A stretch of DNA of 64,000 nucleotides. Origin: Bradyrhizobium mercantei. Its GTDB lineage: Bacteria; Pseudomonadota; Alphaproteobacteria; Rhizobiales; Xanthobacteraceae. The translations under genes were made by a program, and so were the position numbers. The stretch is from the NCBI RefSeq assembly GCF_001982635.1, contig NZ_MKFI01000005.1, positions 789,519 to 853,518 on the forward strand, given 5' to 3'. Below the pieces are notes generated by a model. That model saw only the letters and a program-made list of their open reading frames with translations, did not search any database and was not told where the DNA came from. Within the stretch, counting starts at the first letter, position 1; each line of letters begins with the position of its first letter. This document shows positions 15,035-22,516 of this stretch, one piece after another.

Positions 15035-16075
15035 TCAATCCTTCTCTTCTTCGACCTGGGGCGCTGCGAGTGAGCGCAGCACCAGGACGGGAAGGATCAG
15101 CGTGAACACGATGACTTCCTTGAAGTTGCTGGCGTAGAACGACGAGAAGGCCTCGACGATGCCGACCACAATGGCCGCGACCGCGGTCAGGGGATAGCTG
15201 ACCAGGCCGCCGATGATGGCGGCGATGAACCCCTTCAGGCCGATCAGGAAGCCGGTGTCGTAATAGAGCGTGGTGATCGGCACGATCAGGATGCCGGAGA
15301 TCGCACCGATCACGGAGGCGAGCAGGAATGCGATCTGGCCCGACAGCGTGGTGCGGATGCCGACCAGGCGCGCACCGAGCCGATTGACCGCGGTGGCGCG
15401 CAGCGCCTTGCCGGTCTTGGTGTAGCCGAAGAACAGCCACAGCGCGACAATGAAGCCGACGGTCAGGCCGTAGACGGCAAGGCTCTGGCCGGTGAAGCGC
15501 AGCGGGCCCGCGGTCACTGCCGTATTCGACAGCGCCGGGCCACGCAGGCCCTCGGCGCCGAAGAACACCAGGCCGAGGCCCTGCAGCGCCAGATGGCAGC
15601 CGACCGAAGCGATCAGCAGCACCAGCACGGAGGTGTGCGCGATCGGCTGGAACGCGATGCGATAGAGGAACAGCCCGATCGCCGCCACGATCAGGAGCGC
15701 CAGCGCGATGTTGACGGCAACAGGCGTGTTGGGCCCGACCAGCGCATAAATGAGGCCGAGCAGCGCTGCGGGGAACACGATGTTGAGCGCGGCGGAACGC
15801 ATCACCAGCCGGGCATGCAGCGCCTTGCGCGCGAAGAACAGGTCGAGGGCGAAGGCGACGAGGCCCATCGCGACGGCGAGGCGCGCCGTGCCGGGCACCT
15901 GGCCGGTCGCCAGCATGGCGTAGCTCAGCGCGCCGTAGGTCACGAATTCGCCCTGCGGGATCAGGATCACCCGCGTCACCGCGAACACCAGCACCAGGGC
16001 CAGCCCCAGCAGTGCGTAGATTGCGCCATTGGTGATGCCGTCCTGCAGCAGGAACAGCATGATCGTTGTGTTCAA
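15035..16075 (-). CDS. livH: ABC transporter permease, LivH type
   Basis: A 346-residue membrane permease with about eight helices, recognised by ITNGAIYALLGLALVLVF at the N-terminus, the VILIPQGEFVTYGALSYAM segment and the conserved C-terminal GGLVSYPLTAVAAIVVGI. It is the first gene of the livH/livM-G/livF operon and would form the membrane channel with the LivM half of the fusion. I choose the TTG at 16075 because GGGGGAG lies nine bases upstream. The ATG at 16060 is an alternative, and the longer frame to 16183 reaches into the regulatory region and adds unrelated residues. It is divergent from the MarR gene. Confidence 0.87.
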   Translation of the reverse strand: MNTTIMLFLLQDGITNGAIYALLGLALVLVFAVTRVILIPQGEFVTYGALSYAMLATGQVPGTARLAVAMGLVAFALDLFFARKALHARLVMRSAALNIVFPAALLGLIYALVGPNTPVAVNIALALLIVAAIGLFLYRIAFQPIAHTSVLVLLIASVGCHLALQGLGLVFFGAEGLRGPALSNTAVTAGPLRFTGQSLAVYGLTVGFIVALWLFFGYTKTGKALRATAVNRLGARLVGIRTTLSGQIAFLLASVIGAISGILIVPITTLYYDTGFLIGLKGFIAAIIGGLVSYPLTAVAAIVVGIVEAFSSFYASNFKEVIVFTLILPVLVLRSLAAPQVEEEKD

Positions 16076-16161
16076 GGCCGAGCGCTCCCCCTTAAGCGTC
16101 GGGCCGCCGCGGCCGGCTGTGCCGGTCGGGTCGGCCGATATCGGCTGTTGATAGCCGCCGA

Positions 16162-16195
16162 TATTAGATATAGCGGATAACAATTATTAGATATA
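16162..16195. promoter_or_regulatory. Direct TATTAGATATA repeats between livH and the MarR gene
   Basis: Two identical 11-mers TATTAGATATA (16162-16172 and 16185-16195) are spaced 23 bp apart, about two helical turns, in an AT-rich island between the divergent livH and couR-like genes. They share ATTAGATA with the palindrome before tarP (2607-2628). This is the natural place for autoregulation by the MarR protein and control of the transporter operon. Confidence 0.55.
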
Positions 16196-16254
16196 ATCTC
16201 AAGGTCCCCGAGCGTCCCGCGGGGTTTTTGTACCGGGATTGCGAGCCTGGAGCG

Positions 16255-16773
16255 ATGACTGTTTCCAAGACCGCCGCCGATGCCGCCAGATCGTCGCGTG
16301 CCCTGCGCCGGGAACCGGTCGATCCTGCCGGGGACGACAGCATGCTGCAACTGGGCGAACTGTCCGGGTTGCTCGGCTATTCGCTGAAGCGCGCGCAGCT
16401 CAGGGTATTCGAGGACTTCCTGCGCTGCGTCGCGCCGCTGCAACTGACGCCGGCGCAGTTTTCGGTGCTGCTGCTGCTCGACAAGAATCCGGGCCGCAAC
16501 CAGACCGAGATCGCCAACACGCTCGGCATCCTCAGGCCGAATTTCGTCGCGATGCTGGACGCCCTGGAGAGCCGCGACCTTTGCGCGCGGATGCGCTCCA
16601 CCAACGACCGCCGCTCCCACATCCTGGTCCTGACCGACCGGGGCCGCGCCGTGCTGGCGCGCGCCAAGAAGCTGGTCGCCAACAAGCACGAGGCGCGGTT
16701 GATCGAGGTGCTCGGCCCCGCCAACCATGCTGCGTTGCTGGAGATGCTGGCCAAGCTCGCGCAGGAGTTTTGA
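16255..16773 (+). CDS. couR: MarR-family transcriptional regulator, CouR-like
   Basis: A 172-residue winged-helix protein: dimerisation helices at both ends and a DNA-binding core running from LTPAQFSVLLLLDKNPGRNQ (near residue 64) through LGILRPNFVAMLDALESR to the wing DRRSHILVLTDRG. In R. palustris the MarR protein in this place (CouR) represses the cou genes and releases DNA on binding p-coumaroyl-CoA. The ATG at 16255 is preceded by GGAG at very close range; a TTG at 16228 would add nine residues. Candidate operators are at 2607-2628, 6443-6463 and 16162-16195. Effector identity is inferred from synteny. Confidence 0.85.
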   Translation: MTVSKTAADAARSSRALRREPVDPAGDDSMLQLGELSGLLGYSLKRAQLRVFEDFLRCVAPLQLTPAQFSVLLLLDKNPGRNQTEIANTLGILRPNFVAMLDALESRDLCARMRSTNDRRSHILVLTDRGRAVLARAKKLVANKHEARLIEVLGPANHAALLEMLAKLAQEF

Positions 16774-16795
16774 GCGTCCGGCCACGGCCCTTCCA

Positions 16796-16916
16796 CGTCA
16801 TTGCGAGCCAACGCGTCGCGCGTACGTGCGCCCGATGACAGGCTCCGCGAAGCAATCCATCGTGCAGCATGCGCGGACAGATGGATTGCTTCGTCGCTAC
16901 TCTCCTCGCAATGACG
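16796..16916. repeat. Palindromic intergenic repeat, family B
   Basis: Starts CGTCATTGCGAGCC, contains GAAGCAATCCAT and its complement ATGGATTGCTTCGTCGC, and ends CTCGCAATGACG. Related copies are at 36089-36203 and 43363-43446. It occupies almost all the space between the convergent couR-like and ttuD genes. Confidence 0.87.
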
Positions 16917-16932
16917 AGGCGAGGGCGGAGCG

Positions 16933-18216
16933 TCAATCCACCAGGATCACCCTGACATCGTTGACGTTTGTCAGCGTCGGGCCCGTCAGCAACAGATCCC
17001 CGGTCTGCGCGAAGAAGCCCGTGGCATCGTTGTTCTCGAGATAGGCCCTGGGATCGAGGCCGATCGATTTCATCTTCGCGAACGTTGCCTGATCGATCAC
17101 GGCGCCGGCGGGATCGGTCGCGCTGCCGGCGCCGCCGTCGGCGCCGTCGGTGTCGGCGGCGAGCGCTGCGATGCCGGGCGTGTCCTTGAGCAGGTCGGCC
17201 AGCGCCAGTGCATATTCCTGGTTGGGGCCGCCGCGGCCGTTGCCGCGCACGGTCACCGTGAGCTCGCCGCCGGAGATGATCGCAACGCGCTTGCCCCCGC
17301 TGCGTGCCTTCAGCGCGAGCCGCGCGTGTTCTGCCGCGACCTCGCGGGCCTCGCCTTCCAGATCGGCGCCGAGCGCGATCGTCTCGTAGCCAGCGTCCTG
17401 TGCGACCTTCACCGCGGCGTCGATCGAGGCTTTCGGCTTCGCGAGCAGCTCGAATGTCGCCCGCGCAAAGGCGGGATCGCCGGGCTTGCAGCTCTCGTTC
17501 CCGGGATCGTCGAGCGCGCGGCGCACCGCGTCATCGATGGAGAGATTGTATTTGGCGACCAGCGCGCGGGCGTCCGCCAGCGTGGTCGGATCCGGCACCG
17601 TCGGCCCGGAGGCGATCGCGGAGGGATCGTCATGCGGCACGTCGGAGATCGCCAGCGTGACGATCTCGGCGGCGTGCTGGCCGGCGCGCGCCAGCCGTCC
17701 GCCCTTGATGCGCGACAGATGCTTGCGCACGGTGTTCATCTCGCCGATCGGTGCGCCGGAGCGCAGCAGCGCGCGGTTGACCTGCTGCTTCTGGGTAAAG
17801 CTCACGCCCTCGACGGGCGCGATCCAGTTCGCCGAGCCGCCGCCGGTCAAGAGCACCAGCAGGAGGTCGTCGGGCGTGGCTTCCGCCGCGAGCCGCAGCG
17901 TATCGTCGGCGGCGCGCAGGCCGGCTTCATCGGGTACGGGATGGCCGGCCTCGACCACCTTGATGCGGCGGGTCGGCACGCCATGGCCGTGGCGGGTGGT
18001 GGCGATGCCGACCAGACGCTGTGGCTCGAGGCCGAGCGTGTCGAGATAATGCCGCTCCGCCGCCGCGGCCATGGCGCCGGCGCCCTTGCCGGCGGCGAGG
18101 CAGATCACGCGGCCCTTCGGCGCCGGCCGCAGCCGCGACGCCAGCACCACATCGGGATGCGCGGCTGCGACAGCGGCATCGAAGATCGAACGCAGGAAGG
18201 AACGACGGTCGGTCAT
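16933..18216 (-). CDS. ttuD: Glycerate 2-kinase / hydroxypyruvate reductase (MOFRL family)
   Basis: A 427-residue protein of the TtuD/GckA family: N-terminal DUF4147-type domain (LAAGKGAGAMAAA near residue 40, LLTGGGSANW near 123, ISDVPHDDPSAIASGPT near 190) and a C-terminal MOFRL domain (GGPNQEYALALADLL near 330, AADTDGADGG near 355). Members phosphorylate glycerate or are annotated as hydroxypyruvate reductase in tartrate, serine-cycle and glyoxylate pathways. Only 22 bases separate it from the binding-protein gene at 18239-19471, with no terminator, so the two are probably cotranscribed. This is unexpected and may hint at the ligand. Confidence 0.88.
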   Translation of the reverse strand: MTDRRSFLRSIFDAAVAAAHPDVVLASRLRPAPKGRVICLAAGKGAGAMAAAAERHYLDTLGLEPQRLVGIATTRHGHGVPTRRIKVVEAGHPVPDEAGLRAADDTLRLAAEATPDDLLLVLLTGGGSANWIAPVEGVSFTQKQQVNRALLRSGAPIGEMNTVRKHLSRIKGGRLARAGQHAAEIVTLAISDVPHDDPSAIASGPTVPDPTTLADARALVAKYNLSIDDAVRRALDDPGNESCKPGDPAFARATFELLAKPKASIDAAVKVAQDAGYETIALGADLEGEAREVAAEHARLALKARSGGKRVAIISGGELTVTVRGNGRGGPNQEYALALADLLKDTPGIAALAADTDGADGGAGSATDPAGAVIDQATFAKMKSIGLDPRAYLENNDATGFFAQTGDLLLTGPTLTNVNDVRVILVD

Positions 18217-18238
18217 GGTTGTGCCTTTACAAGACGGA

Positions 18239-19471
18239 TCAGTTGCCGCCGACTTCGCCGCTGATGACGTCGCCGAACAACTGCCAGCGCTCGCCCTTGA
18301 ACTGCATCAGCTGCAACTGCTCGATCGGCTGGAAGTCATTGGGCCCGGTCGACAGCGTCACGCCGGGCAGCAGGCCGCCTTGCGCAAACTGCTTCAGGCT
18401 CGCCGCCTGCTTCATCACATTGGCACGGGTGAGGTCGTCACCACAGCGGCGCAGCACCTCGACCATGGTGGTCGCCATGTTGTAGCCGGTCATCGCCGAG
18501 GCATCGACGCGGTTGGTGTCGGGCATGTATTTGGCGAGCAGCTCGTCGAATGCCTTCATGCCGGCGTCGTCCTTCCACTGCGGATCGCTGGCGTCCTTGG
18601 CATAGGCCGCCGAGATCACGCCCTGGGCATTGTCGAGCCCGGCCGGACGCATCACGGTAGCGGTGGAGGCGGAGACGTTGGAGACGATGGTCACCGGCTT
18701 CCAGTTCATCTCGCCGAGCTTCTTGATCGCCTGGGCGCCGAATTTCGGCGTGGTGAAGAAGATGATGACGTCCGGATTGGAGGATTTCAGCCGCACCACA
18801 TGGGAATCGATGGTCGGTTCGGCGACCTCGTAACTCTCCTTGGCGGCGATCCGCGCGGGATCGCTGGCGAAGCCGTCCTCAAGTCCCTTGAGATAGTCCT
18901 TGCCCATGTCGTCGTTCTGGTAGAGCACGGCGACCTTGGCGGCCGGCTTCTCCTTGAGCAGATATTTCGCGTAGATCCGCGACTCGCTCTGGTAGCTCGG
19001 CAGCCAGCCCATGGTCCACGGGAACGTCTTCGGATCATTCCACTTGGTCGCGCCGGTGGCGACGAACAACTGCGGCACCTTCTTGGCGTTGAGATATTTC
19101 TGGATCGCGGTGTTGGAGGCGGTGCCGAGCGTGCCGAACAGGAACAGCACCTCGTCGCTTTCGACCAGCTTGCGGGCCTGCTCCACGGCCTTCGGCGGCG
19201 AATAGGCGTCGTCATAGGAGATGAAATTGATCTTGCGGCCGTTGATGCCGCCGTCGTCGTTGACCTTCTTGAACACCGCGGTCATCGCCTTGCCGACCAC
19301 GCCATAGGCCGACGCCGGGCCGCTATAGGGCACGATATTGCCGATCTTGATCTCGGTGTCGCTCGCACCGGTGTCGTATTTCTTCTGCGCCCAGGCGGCA
19401 TGCCCGGTCGTGGCGGCGACGGCGAGGCCAAGCAGGGCGATTGCGACACGGTGACGGATCGGCATCGGCAT
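18239..19471 (-). CDS. ABC substrate-binding protein, paralogue 1 of 5
   Basis: A 410-residue periplasmic type I binding protein with a signal peptide ending near AWA-QKKYDTG. The shared start of all five paralogues, KKYDTGASDTEIKIGN, is at about residue 29, followed by YSGPASAYGVVG, KWNDPKTFPWTMGW and VAVLYQNDDMGKDYLKG. It seems to differ most from the others (VVGKAMTAVF and MTGYNMATTMVEVLR instead of the GFGVAQTL-like runs), implying another ligand. It is the distal copy from the livGFHM genes and the only one not followed by a terminator; instead it leads into ttuD. It presumably delivers ligand to the shared LivHM-FG transporter. Confidence 0.88.
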   Translation of the reverse strand: MPMPIRHRVAIALLGLAVAATTGHAAWAQKKYDTGASDTEIKIGNIVPYSGPASAYGVVGKAMTAVFKKVNDDGGINGRKINFISYDDAYSPPKAVEQARKLVESDEVLFLFGTLGTASNTAIQKYLNAKKVPQLFVATGATKWNDPKTFPWTMGWLPSYQSESRIYAKYLLKEKPAAKVAVLYQNDDMGKDYLKGLEDGFASDPARIAAKESYEVAEPTIDSHVVRLKSSNPDVIIFFTTPKFGAQAIKKLGEMNWKPVTIVSNVSASTATVMRPAGLDNAQGVISAAYAKDASDPQWKDDAGMKAFDELLAKYMPDTNRVDASAMTGYNMATTMVEVLRRCGDDLTRANVMKQAASLKQFAQGGLLPGVTLSTGPNDFQPIEQLQLMQFKGERWQLFGDVISGEVGGN

Positions 19472-19603
19472 TTCCCGAAAACTCCTTGTTATTGCCAGCG
19501 CGCGGGGGCGCCGGTTTCTCTTCGGTCGTTGCCGGTTTTCCTAGCGCATTGCCGGGCAAAGTGTAAGCAGGCATCGCCCGGACGGGCCAGCCCATGGTGA
19601 ATG

Positions 19604-19634
19604 AAAAGCCCCCTGCGACGGTATCGCAGGGGGC
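19604..19634 (-). terminator. Terminator after binding-protein paralogue 2
   Basis: On the minus strand GCCCCCTGCGA-TACCG-TCGCAGGGGGC followed by TTTT: an 11-bp perfect stem starting about 28 bases after the stop codon at 19662. It isolates this paralogue from paralogue 1. Confidence 0.9.
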
Positions 19635-19661
19635 CATTGTCAGTCGATTGCTGGAGAAAAG

Positions 19662-20888
19662 TCAGCCGCCGACGTCGGCGCTGATGACGTCGCCGAACAG
19701 TTCCCATTTCTCGCCCTTGAACTTCATCAGCTGCAGCTGGCTGATCGGGGCGAAATCGTTCGGAGCGGTGTTGATCTTGACGCCGGGCAGCAGCACTTCG
19801 GTGCGGAAATCCTGCAGGCTCGCCGCCTGCTTCATGATGTTCTCGCGCGTGAGGTTGTCGCCGCACTGCTTGAGCACCTGGACCAGCGTCTGCGCCACGC
19901 CGAAGCCGACCACGGTGCCGCCGTCGAGCTTGTCGCCCTCGGGGAAGTCCTTGGCCATGAAGGCGTAGAATTCCTTCATGCCGGGATCGTTGTCCCACTG
20001 CTTGTCGGAAGCGTCCTTCAGATAGGCCGCGGAGATGATGTCCTGCGCGTTCTCGAAGCCGGCCGGCTTGATCACGCTGCCGACCGAGGCCGACACGTTG
20101 TTGAGGAAGTGGGTCGGCTTCCAGCCGATCTCGGCGACCTTCTTGATCGCCTGCGCCGCGAATTTCGGCGTCGCGATGTCGATGAAGACGTCGGCGTTGC
20201 TGGCCTTCAGCTTGACGATGTTGCTGTCGATGGTCGGCTGGGAGGTCTCGAAGCTCTCTTCGGCGACGATCATGCTTGCGGCCTTCTGGCCGAGCCCATC
20301 CTTCAGACCCTTCAGATAGTCCTTGCCGTAATCGTCGTTCTGGTAAAGCACCGCGATCTTGGCGTTCGGCATGTTCTTCAGGATGTATTTTGCGTAGATC
20401 TGGGTCTCGCTCTGGTAGTTGGGCTGCCAGCCCATGGTCCAGGGGAAGTCCTTCGGATCGTTCCACTTGGTGGCGCCGGTGGCGACGAACAGTTGCGGCA
20501 CCTTCTTGGAATTCATGTACTTCTGGATCGCCGAGTTCGACGGCGTGCCGAGGGAGTTGAAGATCAGCAGCACCTCGTCGCTTTCGACGAGCTTGCGCGC
20601 CTGCTCAACTGCCTTCGGCGGCGAGTAGGCGTCATCATAGGAGATGAAGTTGATCTTGCGGCCGTTGATGCCGCCGGCGTCGTTGATCTTCTTGAAATAG
20701 GCGGCCTCGGTGCGGCCGATGATGCCGTAGGCGGACGCGGGGCCGCTGTAGGGCATGATGTTGCCGATCTTGATCTCGGTGTCGGTGGCGCCGGTGTCGT
20801 ATTTCTTCTGGGCCAGCGCCGCGCTGCCGGATGTGGCGACGAGCGCGAGCGCGGCCCCGAGGGCCGCAAGTCTTGTGGTAGCGGACAT
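19662..20888 (-). CDS. ABC substrate-binding protein, paralogue 2 of 5
   Basis: A 408-residue periplasmic binding protein with a signal peptide (MSATTRLAALGAALALVATS, cleavage near ALA-QKK). It shares with its neighbours KKYDTGATDTEIKIGN, YSGPASAYG, FISYDDAYSPPKAVEQARK, KWNDPKDFPWTMGWQPNYQ and VLYQNDDYGKDYLKG. It looks closest to paralogue 3: both have IFNSLGTP, NVSASxGSVIKPAGFE and LTRENIMKQAAS, and the two also share an upstream leader. Its own leader stem-loop (20926-20945) and terminator (19604-19634) make it a separate transcription unit. A Liv-type annotation says nothing reliable about the ligand; dicarboxylates or fatty acids fit the pim context. Confidence 0.88.
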   Translation of the reverse strand: MSATTRLAALGAALALVATSGSAALAQKKYDTGATDTEIKIGNIMPYSGPASAYGIIGRTEAAYFKKINDAGGINGRKINFISYDDAYSPPKAVEQARKLVESDEVLLIFNSLGTPSNSAIQKYMNSKKVPQLFVATGATKWNDPKDFPWTMGWQPNYQSETQIYAKYILKNMPNAKIAVLYQNDDYGKDYLKGLKDGLGQKAASMIVAEESFETSQPTIDSNIVKLKASNADVFIDIATPKFAAQAIKKVAEIGWKPTHFLNNVSASVGSVIKPAGFENAQDIISAAYLKDASDKQWDNDPGMKEFYAFMAKDFPEGDKLDGGTVVGFGVAQTLVQVLKQCGDNLTRENIMKQAASLQDFRTEVLLPGVKINTAPNDFAPISQLQLMKFKGEKWELFGDVISADVGG

Positions 20889-20925
20889 TGATGTCTCTCT
20901 CCCTGTTGTCAGACGAATGTGTCGC

Positions 20926-20945
20926 GGCCCCCTGTTTCGAGGGCT
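20926..20945 (-). promoter_or_regulatory. Leader stem-loop of paralogue 2
   Basis: On the minus strand AGCCCTC-GAAACA-GGGGGCC lies about 40 bases before the start codon. The equivalent place before paralogue 3 has GCCCTC-GAAACA-GAGGGC. The loop is the same and the one stem difference keeps pairing as G-U, so the structure rather than just the sequence appears kept. Role unknown. Confidence 0.5.
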
Positions 20946-20992
20946 CTGTTGTTATCAGGCGAAATTACCATCTTAGGCGGGCTGCCTCAATG

Positions 20993-21021
20993 AAAAGCCC
21001 CTGCGACAACGCCGCAGGGGC
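20993..21021 (-). terminator. Terminator after binding-protein paralogue 3
   Basis: Minus strand GCCCCTGCG-GCGTTGT-CGCAGGGGC followed by TTTT, 27 bases after the stop at 21048. Same design as the terminators of paralogues 2, 4 and 5. Confidence 0.9.
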
Positions 21022-21047
21022 CGCCTCTTTAGTCGACAATCTCGGGG

Positions 21048-22274
21048 CTACCCGCCGACGTCGCCGCTCAAAATGTCGCCAAAGCGCTCCCAGGTCTCGC
21101 CCTTGAACCGCACAAGTTGCAGTTGCGAAAGCGGCGCGAAATCGGTCGCCGAGGTATTGACCTTGATGCCCGGCAACAGCCCGCCGAGTTCGAGGTCGCG
21201 GATGCTGGCGGCCTGCTTCATGATGTTCTCGCGCGTCAGATTGTCGCCGCACGCCCGCAGCACGTGCTCAAGGCCCTGCGCGACGGTGTAGGCATACATC
21301 ACGGACGCGTCGGCGCGGTTTGCATCGGGATAGTACTTATCGAGAAATTCGTTCCAGGCGATCATGCCCTTGTCGGTCTTCCACTGCGGATCGGTCGGAT
21401 CCTTCAGATACTGCGACGAGATGATGCCCTGGGCGGCCTCGAAGCCCGCCGGCTTGATCACGCTGCCGATCGAGGCCGAGACGTTGTTGAGGAAGTGCAG
21501 CGGATGCCAGTTGAGCTCGTTGTTCTTCTTGATCGCCTGCGCCGCGAATTTCGGCGTCGTGATGTTGAAGAACACGTCGGCGCCGGAAGCCTTGAGCCTG
21601 ACGATGTGCGAGTCGATGGTCGGCTCGGTTACCTCGTAGGCGTCCTCCGCGACGATCATCGACGCGGCCTTGGCGCCGAGCCCGTCCTTGAATCCCTTCA
21701 GATAGTCCTTGCCGTAGTCGTCGTTCTGGTAGAGCACGGCGATCTTGGCGTCCGGCTTGTTCTTCAGGATGTACTTGGCATAGATGATGGACTCGCTCTG
21801 GTAGTTGGGCTGCCAGCCCATCGTCCACGGGAATTCCTTCGGGTCGTTCCATTTGGTGGCGCCGGTCGCGACAAACAGCTGCGGCACCTTCTTCTGGTTC
21901 ATGTATTTCTGGATCGCCGAGTTCGGCGGCGTGCCGAGCGAATTGAAGATCATCAGCACTTCGTCGCTCTCGACCAGCTTGCGCGCCTGCTCGACGGTCT
22001 TGGGCGGCGTGTAGGCGTCGTCGTAGCTGATGAAGGTGATCTTGCGGCCGTTGATGCCGCCCTCGGCGTTGATCTTGCGGAAGTAGGCGTCCTCGGTCTT
22101 GCCGATCACGCCATAGGCGGAGGCCGCTCCGCTATAGGGCATGATGTTGCCGATCTTGATTTCGGTGTCGCTGGCCCCGGTGTCGTATTTTTTCTGAGCA
22201 AGCGCTGCGCTGCTGAATGCGGAGACAAGCGAAAGCGCAGCGGCAATTGCCGCCAGTTGTCGTATTGCAGACAT
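21048..22274 (-). CDS. ABC substrate-binding protein, paralogue 3 of 5
   Basis: A 408-residue periplasmic binding protein with a signal peptide (MSAIRQLAAIAAALSLVSAF, cleavage near ALA-QKK) and the family blocks KKYDTGASDTEIKIGN, YSGAASAYGVIG, KWNDPKEFPWTMGWQPNYQ and VLYQNDDYGKDYLKG. It differs from paralogue 2 around residues 260-275 (AIKKNNELNWHPLHFLNN) and near 330 (ASVMYAYTVAQGLEHVLRACG), regions that line the second lobe, so ligand preference may have diverged. Its leader stem-loop (22311-22328) and terminator (20993-21021) make it an independent unit. About 95 bp of upstream DNA align with the paralogue 2 leader. Confidence 0.88.
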   Translation of the reverse strand: MSAIRQLAAIAAALSLVSAFSSAALAQKKYDTGASDTEIKIGNIMPYSGAASAYGVIGKTEDAYFRKINAEGGINGRKITFISYDDAYTPPKTVEQARKLVESDEVLMIFNSLGTPPNSAIQKYMNQKKVPQLFVATGATKWNDPKEFPWTMGWQPNYQSESIIYAKYILKNKPDAKIAVLYQNDDYGKDYLKGFKDGLGAKAASMIVAEDAYEVTEPTIDSHIVRLKASGADVFFNITTPKFAAQAIKKNNELNWHPLHFLNNVSASIGSVIKPAGFEAAQGIISSQYLKDPTDPQWKTDKGMIAWNEFLDKYYPDANRADASVMYAYTVAQGLEHVLRACGDNLTRENIMKQAASIRDLELGGLLPGIKVNTSATDFAPLSQLQLVRFKGETWERFGDILSGDVGG

Positions 22275-22310
22275 GCCGTTCCTCTCCCTGATAGCAGATG
22301 ATGTGTCGTG

Positions 22311-22328
22311 GCCCTCTGTTTCGAGGGC
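22311..22328 (-). promoter_or_regulatory. Leader stem-loop of paralogue 3
   Basis: Minus strand GCCCTC-GAAACA-GAGGGC, a perfect 6-bp stem with the same GAAACA loop as the element at 20926-20945, about 37 bases before the start codon. It is flanked by similar bases on both sides, including a GATAACAA run on the promoter-proximal side. Confidence 0.5.
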
Positions 22329-22375
22329 TCATTGTTATCGGTAGAAACTATCATTTTACCGGGAGGCGCTCAACG

Positions 22376-22404
22376 AAAAGCCCCCGCGGCGTCGCCGCAG
22401 GGGC
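22376..22404 (-). terminator. Terminator after binding-protein paralogue 4
   Basis: Minus strand stem made of GCCCC-TGCGGC and GCCGC-GGGGGC (one small bulge) followed by TTTT. It lies about 112 bases beyond the stop at 22517, farther than in the sister units. Confidence 0.8.
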
Positions 22405-22516
22405 TGCGTCTTTAGTCGCGCTCGCCGATCTGTCCGAGTCAACCGCAGAGATTGCGGTTCGATCGAGTAGCGCTGTTGAGTTGAGTGCGCGGATGTCGGC
22501 TTCGTTGCAGCGAAGA

